Shown here: positions 21,243 to 29,585 of the stretch, one piece after another
Position numbering within the stretch: position 1 is the stretch's first letter
Layout of the letters: every line of letters begins with the position of its first letter
Origin: Prorocentrum cordatum
Lineage: Eukaryota; Sar; Dinophyceae; Prorocentrales; Prorocentraceae
Reading direction: 5' to 3'
NCBI GenBank assembly: GCA_963575745.1
Contig: CAUYUJ010019348.1
Span: forward strand, 411,001-475,000
DNA length: 64,000 nucleotides
Made by a program: the position numbers and the translations under genes
The notes under the pieces: generated by a model
Seen by the model: only the letters and a program-made list of their open reading frames with translations
What the model was told of the DNA's origin: nothing
Database searches by the model: none

Positions 21243-23273
21243 TCCCAGAAACCGCTTCGTGGCTTTCAGAAACTTGAGGGAGACGCCAGTAAACGTGTTG
21301 GGGATGGCCAGAATATTCCCCTGGACGAACCATGTATCAAGCTTGGAGAGGAAAGCGGCGGCCCTGGATTGAACGCTGGCAGCGTCGGGGTTGCTCTTGT
21401 CTCCGGTGGCGGCCCAAGAGTAGTGCTCCGCGCTCAAGACGGCCAGCAACCCCCCCAGGAGCAGGCGCGAACTGTTCTCGCCCCCGAGCCCTTCCAGAAT
21501 ATGTCGGGCGAGAATGCGCCGATCCTTGTCATTCCCCTGGGACCCCACTCCGAGCGCCTCGAAACTGACTTCCCAACGCCGACTTTCCCGTGCCAGGGGC
21601 CTCGCCCGACTGTTGAAACGCTGGGGGGCCCAGCCGAAGTTTTTGACGAACGCAGCGTCGTCTTCCACCAGCTGCTGCTCCCCGAGTGTGTTGCGGAACA
21701 CGGTGGAGGTAGTCGGGAACTTGGCCAGACTTGGCGGCTTCTTACCCGTTGCCAACAGCTCGTCCGTGGTCGTTATTTCGCTGTCTCCTTTCACCGAATT
21801 GGCCAGAACCTTCTGGGGCGAGTGAGACTCGTCCCACGCGTGAAACGCCAGCCCAGGGAACGTAGCTGTTGCAGCCAGGGGTACACTTAGATCCGCCCCA
21901 TCGCTGCACCATGCCCGAGTCTCCTGTCGCACATGCCTGTGCAAGCCCCCGTCCAGCTCCCCGCCTGCCGTCTGGCACGCGCGACGGACGCACTCCTCCA
22001 GCATGGAAGCCTTGCCGTCGCAGTCCATGCCCCGCGGGAACTCCCGCATCCCGATCACCCGATCCACGATCCAGGGCCCTCTGGGGCCCAGCTGTTCCAG
22101 CCAGCCTGCCTTGAGACCGTAGCTTGGGAGGAAGTCCAAAGCCTTCGGGATCGACCACAGCGCAGTGCCAATTTCGACCTGGTACGTGCGGTCGAGGCCG
22201 TCCGCAGCCAAACGAAAAACAGCATCATGTTTGAGGATCCTCTGCGTGATGATCTTCTCGTGCTGAGCCATGGTGGTCACCAGCCTTCGGCGCTGCCGAC
22301 TAGACTCCAAAACTTGGCGGTCGCCCCCAACGAACGCATCCCGCCACGCGTCGAAACTACTGAAGGAACTGGTTGTCTCCAACATTGCACGGGTGGCGAC
22401 CGCTGCGCGGCAGCCGGGGCGCTGGTCGGCGTTGCGGACGACGGCGGGCGCAGGCGCCACGGCTGTTGCAGCTGCTGCAGCTGCTGCAGCCGTTGTGGGG
22501 AACACAGACACGGGGAGACCCTGGTGCGCACCTTCCGCTCGAATCCGCTCTTTCCACGCCGCTTCTGCTGCCTGGTGCTCCTCGCACTGTGCATGGCGCG
22601 CGAGGTTTTCCTTGCGTTGGAAACTCGCGGATCCCTGGCCTATGGTGGAATAGCAGCGAGCGCCCTTGAACGCCGAGCAGAACAAGCAGACTGCAAATCT
22701 ACCACCTACGCGGCCTATCCAAGTTTCACTCTTCAGTGTTACTGGATTCGTCGCAGACATCGAGGCGCTCCACTTCTCCTTGTTCTTCCAAAATTTGCAA
22801 GCGCCGCAGGTGGAGACGTGCTTTGGGTAGTCGTGGCTGGCGACGTGCTCATCCAGGGTCATGGACAACGAAGGCGGGAACTTCTCGACTACTTTGCTCG
22901 GGGCGGCCTTCGCCTTCGCTCTTGCAGCCGCGGCTGCCTCGCTGCTGGAGCCGCTGTCCTCTTCGGAGCCGCTGTCGGGGCCGCTGTTGGAGCCGCTGTC
23001 CTCTTCGGAGCCCGCTGCGTCGGCAACTCCGTCGGCGCCGGACCCTGCGTCAGCATCGGCGTCCGAGCTGTTGCAGCTGCCACGGCTTGGCGAAGCTGCC
23101 CTCGAAGAAGAAGCAGGGCTCGAAGAAGAAGCAGGGCTCGAAGAAGAAGCAGGGCTCGGGGAAGCATGGCTCGGGGAAATCAAAGGAGAGGACGAGGCCG
23201 CAGGGCTCGGGGAAATCAAAGGAGAGGACGAGGCTGGAGGGCTCGGGGAAACCGCCCCAGCGGACGACGACAT
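21213..23273 (-). CDS. BED-zinc-finger, hAT-like transposase-type protein, C-terminally truncated
   Basis: About 686 codons if MSSSAGAVSPSP at 23,273 is the start (an ATG 27 bases upstream is also in frame). A Ser/Pro-repeat and acidic N-terminus of about 140 residues precedes a zinc-binding region (STCGACKFW, later VCLFCSAFKGARC and ENLARHAQCEEH, a C-x2-C...H-x5-H BED-like pattern). Then comes a region with an RNase-H-fold look (WCSDGADLSVPLAAT, FHAWDESHSPQKVL). This layout suggests a hAT-type or related DDE transposase, or a protein derived from one; an exact superfamily is not established. The last ten codons (GALPWYHVPC) are written in degraded GAGCTC repeat, so the natural C-terminus, where hAT proteins dimerise, is missing. 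The long intact frame suggests recent activity or constraint. Confidence 0.55.
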   Translation of the reverse strand: MSSSAGAVSPSPPASSSPLISPSPAASSSPLISPSHASPSPASSSSPASSSSPASSSRAASPSRGSCNSSDADADAGSGADGVADAAGSEEDSGSNSGPDSGSEEDSGSSSEAAAAARAKAKAAPSKVVEKFPPSLSMTLDEHVASHDYPKHVSTCGACKFWKNKEKWSASMSATNPVTLKSETWIGRVGGRFAVCLFCSAFKGARCYSTIGQGSASFQRKENLARHAQCEEHQAAEAAWKERIRAEGAHQGLPVSVFPTTAAAAAAAATAVAPAPAVVRNADQRPGCRAAVATRAMLETTSSFSSFDAWRDAFVGGDRQVLESSRQRRRLVTTMAQHEKIITQRILKHDAVFRLAADGLDRTYQVEIGTALWSIPKALDFLPSYGLKAGWLEQLGPRGPWIVDRVIGMREFPRGMDCDGKASMLEECVRRACQTAGGELDGGLHRHVRQETRAWCSDGADLSVPLAATATFPGLAFHAWDESHSPQKVLANSVKGDSEITTTDELLATGKKPPSLAKFPTTSTVFRNTLGEQQLVEDDAAFVKNFGWAPQRFNSRARPLARESRRWEVSFEALGVGSQGNDKDRRILARHILEGLGGENSSRLLLGGLLAVLSAEHYSWAATGDKSNPDAASVQSRAAAFLSKLDTWFVQGNILAIPNTFTGVSLKFLKATKRFLGALPWYHVPC

Positions 23274-23279
23274 TATTCT

Positions 23280-23578
23280 GAGCCAAGTCCTACGGACCAC
23301 AATGGCGACGATGGTGATGGTGATGGCGATGCTGATGGTATGGATGGTGATGGTGATGATGATGATGATGATGGGGATGGTGATGATGGTATGGTGAGGG
23401 CGGTTGTGATGGTGATGATGGTGATGGTGATGATTCTGGATGTGATGAGCACCACCATCATCACCATCACCATCGCCACCACCATCAGCACTACGATTTG
23501 ATAACCACCATCATTACAATCGTCGTCGGCATCAAAACACAAAAACACTCAACCGACTCAACCTAAATCCGCCCTAAA
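23280..23578. repeat. GGTGAT/ACCATC microsatellite and junction
   Basis: GATGGTGATGGTGATGG from 23,300 to about 23,440, then CACCATCACCATCGCC to about 23,490. The following 90 bases are unique and lead into the copia RT fragment. This is probably the right boundary of the inserted DNA, but no terminal inverted repeat is evident. Confidence 0.7.
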
Positions 23579-24918
23579 TCAAGCCAGTAGTTCCTTAGGC
23601 GGCAACTTCTTGTAGGCCCCGAACTCCGTCCACTTTGACCACTCGACCTTCGTCGCCTCATCCATGAACTTCTTCTCCTCGATGGACAGGTTGTCGTACT
23701 TCAGCTCCTTTGCGGCGGCCTTCCCGGTGAGGAAGACTTCGCGTAATGAGGGCGCAAACTGCATCTCGTCAGCGTTGGCCTTGATGTAGTTGTCCAAGTA
23801 GTAGTCCGTCTTGATGGTGTCGCGGGGCTTCTTGAAGCACTTCGGTAGGCCGTCCAGCAGCTCCTTCCTCTTGGCGGCTCGAACTCGCGGATCATCGCGT
23901 TCTTGGCAATCACGTCTTAATGCCTGCGGAGCGTCTTCTTGCTGAGCACGTCGCTGTGCCTTAGCTCCTCTCTGATCAGCGTGATGTCGCGGTCGGCGCA
24001 ATTCAACCTCCTCCTTGGTCTGATCCTCCATCTTCCGGGCCAGCTCGCGGATGAACTCGGAGCCTGAGCTATCTTCATCGTCGTCAACTGGTCCTTCTTG
24101 ATGTGGTTCTGGAGTTCCGATTCGAAGCTCTTGAGACTGTCGATCTTGATCAGGTTCTGCTGGAGCTGGTGTTGGTGTTGGTGGCTGTGTAGTTTTAGTA
24201 GGTGGTGCGTAGGAAGGCGTAGAGGTAATGGTGGCTGATCGGCAGGTTGGTCGACAGGACCGGAGTCGAGCGCAGCTGCGGCGGCAGCAGGAAGTAAGTC
24301 CCCCCCCGAAGGTCCTGGCGGCAAACCACTTCCACTAGCTCCTCCAGTTGGCACGATATCGTCATCACCTTGTTTACGACTCAACCATTCCATTAAGGCA
24401 TGTTGTCGTCGATTTGCTGGCGCATCTTCGATGTTACCGAAACTCGGCGGCACTGGGTTAAGCGCGGCACTCGGCGGAACTGGCGCTGGCGGCGGTAGGG
24501 CGGCTGGTGGAGCTGGTACGTCTTGAGTGCGCGGTCGTTTCTGAGGCGTAGGGCCGGTGAGGTCCATGAACACGTCCTCGTCGGTATGGTCGACCGCTGG
24601 CTTGCCTGGCGGTGGGGGCGGTGCGCCTCTTCCAGATCCTCCTCCTCCTCCTCGATCGTGAGGTGGTCGCCCGTCGGGGGCATCTCCTGGTGGGTGGCCA
24701 GCCGGTGGTGGCGGCTGCCCGTTCATGGCCTTCAGGACTTGGCCCCATGGGACGAGTTCTGACGCTGTGGCATGTCGAAGGTGTCCGCGGTTGACCTTGA
24801 CGGTCGTGGAGCGGTGGCTGACCCACGCATTGGACGTGCCCTCGAACCCAATAATGACGCCTGGTCCATGCCACTGGAGAGCCCACTCGCGTTTGGGCTT
24901 CCCAATGCCGCGCCAGTA
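23579..24918 (-). pseudogene. copia pol: integrase C-terminal domain, linker and start of reverse transcriptase
   Basis: The frame continues that of the integrase after one TAA at 24,919-24,921. It begins with the integrase C-terminal domain (QWHGPGVIIGFEG, AWVSHRSTTVKVNRGHLR), which helps bind DNA. A Pro/Gly-rich linker (24,720-24,150) carries KRPRTQ. After several frame changes (24,130-23,900) the strand reads KELLDGLPKCFKKP, then DEATKVEWSKWTEFGAYKKL, the entry region just upstream of the copia RT fingers. The coding ends at a stop at 23,579 and the RT palm is not found. The frame changes and stop make this copy non-functional as assembled. Confidence 0.75.
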
Positions 24919-26790
24919 TTAAACTTGATCGCCAATCTGGCAGACGCCCTGCGCATGCTGTGCGCCGCCCGCCCTCGACCGGGCCAACAGCGCTCTCGGC
25001 AGGGACTGGTTGAAGCGCAGGTGCTGGATGGAGGTCTGGGCGGCCTTCATGATAGCGACTCTCTCAGAGAAGGGCTTGTCAGCGACGATGCGCTCATGTA
25101 GCGATAGGCGGCCAGCATTGTCTAAGAGGCAATATGGCGAACGAAGTCCACGTCCGAGAACCCACTGAGCTGGTGAATAGCCGCTGGCATTGACTGAGCT
25201 GTTCATGGCCCAGCAGACGGCGGCGAGCAACCACTGAATCTTGTGGGCCTCGGCTGGCTGGTCGAAGCTGATGCTGAACTGGTCGATCAGCTTGCGAGCG
25301 TGGATCTTCCAGAGTCCACCGCGCCGCTCAACGGTGGCATTCTGCTGCGGTATCGCAGCTGACGTTGTCATAAGCTGGCAACCCATGTCTTCGAGCTCCT
25401 TTGAAAACTCCCTCTCGCACTCTCCTCCTCTATCAAATATCACGCGTTGTGGGGCCCCAAACGGTGTGTTCCAAACCTGTAGGAGCCGTGCAAATGCCGT
25501 ACTCGGGTGTCGTGCCGAAACCGTTCCACACATCGTAAACCCGGAAGCCAAATCAACGATATGCAAGAAAATCAACTGATCCCCAGCATAGTCGGCAAGT
25601 GTAAATAAATCCACACCAATTGAATCGTTCAAATCCCTATCGACTCGAATGCTTCCAGGTAAGTGCGGTAGGGGTCGCTGGTGAGCGGCGCAGACTTCAC
25701 AATATAGGTTGAGAGCCATCTCGACCGAACGTTGGGATCCGCCAGTGATGCGGATAGCCCGTGCCAGCGACTCGTTGGACGGGTGGCCCGTGTTGACGTG
25801 GAGCTGCATGATGGCGGACTTCAGGGTTCGCTCCTCCGCTGCCGTCAGAGGTGGCTCGGCGGAAGCGGCCGGGGCAAGTGCGGTACGTCGTGCTGCCCTC
25901 CTCCGTGTTGGCTGCGCTGGCTGAGTAGGATTGGCCCCCCTTGGAGCCGGCGTGTTCGGCTTGCGCAGCTGATTGGCAAGGGCGCTGACGAGCTCGTAGG
26001 TGTAGCTCTCGCTGTTCTTTGCGTCTCGGCCTCGGGCTTCAGCGCGTCGATGAGTCCGATCGCAGAACCTCCCGAGCGAGTTGTCCATCCCAAAATGGTC
26101 GGTGACGATCCTCCACGGCTTCTTAATCGGGTCTCCCTTCTTGGTCTTCAGGTTGTAGGCGCATCCGTCGAAGCCAATCGCCCTCGGAAGTTGACGTCGT
26201 AGTTCGTTGGCGACTGGGTTCCTGTCAGGGTTCCAGCCGTCGCAGTAGCGCGGCCACTCGAAAGAGACGGCAAGGCACGGGCCGAACTCCTTGCGAAGTC
26301 GTCGCATGGAACGAAGAAACAGTAAACTCATCCTCGACGACTTCCTCCTGTCCGCCTCGAGCTGCGGGGTCTTCTTGGGGTCGATCTTGACGATGGGCCG
26401 TTGTAGCGATGTCCATGGTGTGCAAGGAAACGCTGCGTGTACGCGGACGTTGTGGTTCTGCTTGGGCTTCCCTCTGATTTGATTCTCGAGCTCGTTGACG
26501 ACCGCTGGTCGCGAGAGATCGTGCGCGGGTAGTCCGCAGCGAACTGCAGCTCCTCCGGTGGCTGTCCACTTCTTGCTGAGATTGCTATCTGGATTGCAAC
26601 GCCATTCGAACAAAGTAGTAGACGTAGGACTTGCAATTGAACTAGTCCTCGTAGCAGACTGTGCCAGGTCTGTCGTGAGAGCCTGGTTCACCATATGCGG
26701 GATGATGCCGCTCTTGTTGATGACGATGGCTGCGCGACGTCCCGCGGTGGGGTCGAGGTAGGCGGCGCGGTAGCTGCCGTCGAGCAGCAA
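24919..26790 (-). CDS. copia integrase region of pol
   Basis: 623 codons. The N-terminal third links to the protease. The integrase zinc-binding module is visible as LHVNTGHPSNESL with downstream YCEVCAAH (H-H-C-C). The catalytic core has the D-D-E residues: GVDLFTLADYAGD, then VIFDRGGECEREF, then QNATVERRGGLWKIHARKLI. CWAMNSSVNASGYSPAQWVLG is the usual segment after the catalytic Glu. Integrase inserts the element cDNA into host DNA. The frame closes at one TAA, after which the C-terminal domain continues in the same frame, so a single nucleotide change has truncated it. Confidence 0.9.
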   Translation of the reverse strand: MLLDGSYRAAYLDPTAGRRAAIVINKSGIIPHMVNQALTTDLAQSATRTSSIASPTSTTLFEWRCNPDSNLSKKWTATGGAAVRCGLPAHDLSRPAVVNELENQIRGKPKQNHNVRVHAAFPCTPWTSLQRPIVKIDPKKTPQLEADRRKSSRMSLLFLRSMRRLRKEFGPCLAVSFEWPRYCDGWNPDRNPVANELRRQLPRAIGFDGCAYNLKTKKGDPIKKPWRIVTDHFGMDNSLGRFCDRTHRRAEARGRDAKNSESYTYELVSALANQLRKPNTPAPRGANPTQPAQPTRRRAARRTALAPAASAEPPLTAAEERTLKSAIMQLHVNTGHPSNESLARAIRITGGSQRSVEMALNLYCEVCAAHQRPLPHLPGSIRVDRDLNDSIGVDLFTLADYAGDQLIFLHIVDLASGFTMCGTVSARHPSTAFARLLQVWNTPFGAPQRVIFDRGGECEREFSKELEDMGCQLMTTSAAIPQQNATVERRGGLWKIHARKLIDQFSISFDQPAEAHKIQWLLAAVCWAMNSSVNASGYSPAQWVLGRGLRSPYCLLDNAGRLSLHERIVADKPFSERVAIMKAAQTSIQHLRFNQSLPRALLARSRAGGAQHAQGVCQIGDQV

Positions 26791-27506
26791 GCCAATGCGG
26801 ATGCCACGGCAGCCACTAGCCGTGACCCTGTAGGCCTCCTCGGCTTAAGACGCCGAGGTATGTCGATCTCCTTCTTCTGGACCAGCATCGAGATGCGTTC
26901 CTGGAGCGTGGAGTCCTCCGTGGTGTTGTTGACGGTCGGCACCTGGTCCTTGCGAGTAGCGCGCGCACTGGTATCAGGTGGCAGCCCGTCCTTGCGAACG
27001 GTGCACATGCTGGAGTCCTTCACGGCATCCCAGGTCTCGGGCTGAAGCTGAATGGCAGGATGTCCTGCGCTGCTAGTGACAAGCTTCTGGGCTGCGTTGC
27101 CGATGCGGATCTGGCCCTTCCGCAGCGAAATGTCGATCTTGGAGGGTTCGATGAAGCCGCGGCCGATGAGCAAACCGAGCGCCGGGCCATCCACGACGCT
27201 GAACACGATGCGTCCTGCGCGGCCGCAAAGGGCGAGTGGGGCGGTGATGCGCTGCTTGCTGGGGAGCGTGCCACCGTTCCCGAAACGGTAGATCTCGCCC
27301 TCAGTCCAGGATTTGGTCGCTTAGGCCAAGGCCTACAAGCTTGTCCTTGTAGCGATTATACCACTGGAGGCCGGCGACGCAGAACAGGCAGGCAGCGTCG
27401 ATGACGCCGATGCCGTCGTCGTTAAGCCTCGTGCCAATGTTGGTGGCATTGACCATCGGTAGGTCCGGGATGACACGCTCAGAGACCAGGGGCTCTGGTG
27501 GTGGAG
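26791..27506 (-). pseudogene. copia protease region (frame-broken)
   Basis: Between the zinc knuckle and integrase. Near 27,420-27,300 the strand reads GIGVIDAACLFCVAGLQW, in the position of the aspartic-protease active site (D-T/S-G in most elements, D-x-A-C in this group). Near 27,206-27,090 follows VVDGPALGLLIGRGFIEPSK, then ISLRKGQIRIGN, the second half of the fold. The halves are in different frames and another frame change and stop separate them from the integrase. The protease would process Gag-Pol. Confidence 0.65.
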
Positions 27507-28756
27507 TTACTGGCCCTTCGGGATGTAGAGCGACCTCCTCGCCCCCAAACTCGACCTGCTCGGTGGCGTTCGCTTGGCGATGGGAGCGTTCACCACGTCC
27601 TCCACCCTTGGTCTTACCCTTGGGCAGCGCGAGCTTGCGGGCGCCCGGGGCGGGGCACTCCTCATCGCCGGTCCAGTGGCCCTTCTCGCCGCAGTCCCAG
27701 CACTGCGAGGACTTCTTGCGCTGGTCGACGCGGCTCTGCAGGTTCTTCGCAGGCGGGCGTCGGCGTTGCCATGCCTTCCCGCGGCCCTTGAGGGCATCCC
27801 GAGCCTGATGGTGGCCATAGCCTCGGGGATGGCGGCAAAATCGGCCGCAGCGGCCTCCACCTTCGCGGAATCGTCGCCGTCGAACAGCTCGGTGATCTCC
27901 ACGTTGGACGACTGCAGCTCTGCGCTGAACGCCTCGAGCTCCTGTCGGGCGATGTCCTGGACGTCGGCCTCTGTGTTGGTGTCGTCCTCCTCGCCCTCTT
28001 GCTCGTCGTCGTCCTCGGGTTCCTCCGCGATGTTGGTGGATCGGGCCCGGCCAGGTGGTGGTCGCTGCCAGCTGTGGCTAGACCTTGTAGATGAAGGTGC
28101 CCACGAGCGCGCGGGAACACTGGCGTGCTTCTCGGACGCGTGCAGATCCGGAAACATGCGCACCAGCAGGCTGCGGATGCGCTGGTAGGAGTAGTGCTCG
28201 TCGGGTAAGTTGCCGACGACTCGCTCGCGACGCTCGGCCGTCAAGCTGGCCTTGCGGAGCGTGAACCACCCCGCCACGTCGTCATGCGCGTTGAGGTCCA
28301 TCTCGTTCTCGCGCAGCTGCTGCAGACCGGCCTCGAAGCGGACGAGCCAGCCCGTCATCCGCTCACCGCGGCGGCGACGATGCTGCGTGGACTCGAAAAA
28401 ACTTCTCGAGCGTCTCGCCCTTTTGCGCGGGCTTCTGCTGGCCCAGGTGGGCCTCGAGATGGGTGGGCACGTTGTTGATGCCCCGCAAATTGCGGTCGCG
28501 CTCTCTCTCGGCGGCATCCTCGATGTCATCGTCGGCAGGCGGGTGCAAATCGTTCCACGGCATGTTTGAGCGCGGCCGAGCGGGCCGTGCCCGTGAGGCG
28601 AAGCACCAACTTGGACGCGAGGCTCTGCGTCACCTCTGGGTTCTCGCTGAGCTTCCAGAGCTTCATCTCCTGCTTGGAATCGCGCCACTTGGCTGGATCG
28701 CCGTTCCAGGTCGGGATGACCTGGTTGGTACTCTTGAAGTTGTGGTGGTCAGCCAT
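27507..28756 (-). pseudogene. copia gag with zinc knuckle (frame-broken)
   Basis: The proposed start is the ATG at 28,756 (MADHHNFKSTNQVIPTWNG), followed by WRDSKQEMKLWKLSEN. The frame shifts near 28,565, continues PWNDLHPPADDDIEDAAERE and GINNVPTHLEAHLGQ, shifts again near 28,385, and proceeds through GWLVRFEAGLQQL and an acidic block (EDDDEQEGEEDDTNTEADV). In a third frame at 27,702-27,655 lies the nucleic-acid-binding zinc knuckle CWDCGEKGHWTGDEEC (C-x2-C-x4-H-x6-C). Gag packages the element RNA. Short indels rather than long damage separate the frames, so this could be recent decay or assembly error. Confidence 0.8.
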
Positions 28757-29240
28757 TGTGAACACCGTGAAATTGAACTCGTAGGTGCTGAAATTTACGT
28801 CGCTGACGTCTAAGAAGGCGCTGGCGTCGCTGACGCTGGCGTAGTTGAAGTCAAACTCGTAGAAGCTGGGGTCGACGTCGCTGACGTCTAAGATGAAGTT
28901 GGCGTCGCTGACGCTGGCGTTGTAGTAGTTGGCGTCGTCGACGCTGGCGAAATTGGACTTGTAGATGCCCTTGTTGACGTCGCTGACGTCTGGAAACTCG
29001 TACAGGTGGAAGCTAGCGTCGCGGACGCTGGCGGAGTTGAGCTTGTAGATGCCGCTGTTGTTGCTGACGTCGCTGACGTCGAACTCGTACTGGTAGATGC
29101 TGGCGTCGCTGACGCTGGCGGAGTTGAACTTGTAGAGGCCCTTGACGTCGCTGACGTCTGGTGAGTAATCGTACAGGTAGTCGCTGGCGTCGCTAACGCT
29201 GGCGGAGTTGAGCACGAAGCTCAAGCCGATGAGGGCTCGC
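28757..29240 (-). repeat. Leader repeats, in frame with gag
   Basis: The 480 bases before the gag ATG consist of about seven degenerate repeats, each with GCGTCGCTGACGCTGGCG and GACGTCGCTGACGTC cores. Translated in the gag frame they alternate SASVSDAS and DVSDV separated by Tyr/Phe-rich spacers. The frame stays open from inside the 5' LTR (29,491) through the whole leader into gag, despite indels between repeats. GACGTC and TCGCTGACG cores also give short dyads in the RNA. Confidence 0.7.
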
Positions 29241-29326
29241 AGGATGCCGCTGGGCGTCGATTCCGTGGCTCGCGACGGCGTCGTCGTGGCTGGTATGTCG
29301 GCGGCGCGCGGCGCCGGGCAGCTGAG

Positions 29327-29344
29327 ACCCGCTCCAAGGTACCA
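29327..29344 (-). promoter_or_regulatory. Primer-binding-site-like sequence
   Basis: One base inside the 5' LTR the minus strand reads TGGTACCTTGGAGCGGGT. TGGTA is the complement of a tRNA 3' end (TACCA), and copia elements usually start here with an initiator-Met complement. The tRNA identity is not established. Confidence 0.55.
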
Positions 29345-29345
29345 C

Positions 29346-29585
29346 TGTGATATGGAAATCGGGATCAAAGATCGCTGATCGTTTCTGCTCGAGCGTCGAA
29401 CTTCGCGTAGCTCTAAGGCCAAGGGCCCTAAACGATTTGAGCGAAAACGGCTGCGGGAGAACAGGGAGTGAGAGCGCAGCAGCAGAGGCAAGGAAAGAGT
29501 AGGAATGAAATCGCGGGGCCCTCGAAGTTTCTATGGGGAGCTTTCTCGGGCCTTCTACATTCCTGGCGAGTGAGCTTGATTCACA
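29346..29585 (-). repeat. 5' LTR of the copia element
   Basis: 240 bases. The two ends mirror each other: TGTGA at the start and TCACA at the end on either strand. It pairs with 10,882-11,128. It should hold the element promoter, but no TATA-like motif is clear, as is usual in dinoflagellates. Confidence 0.85.

Larger units (their letters stand above)
10882..29585 (-). mobile_element. Ty1/copia-type LTR retrotransposon, interrupted by nested DNA
   Basis: On the minus strand the order is 5' LTR (29,585-29,346), PBS-like site, repeat leader, gag with zinc knuckle, protease-like site, integrase, RT start, then after a 10.8-kb interruption the RNase H end, a membrane-anchor ORF, polypurine tract and 3' LTR (11,128-10,882). 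INT before RT/RNase H is the copia order. The two LTRs match over about 245 bases with roughly ten substitutions and three small indels. No matching target-site duplication is seen (CGTTC on the left, CACTC on the right), so the ends may come from different insertions or have mutated. At least four frame breaks and one in-frame stop make this copy defective. The RT catalytic core is absent from the assembled sequence and may lie in the gap. Confidence 0.85.

Noticed and set aside
10882-29585. Target-site duplication of the copia element
   Set aside because: CGTTC and CACTC flanks share only three of five bases.
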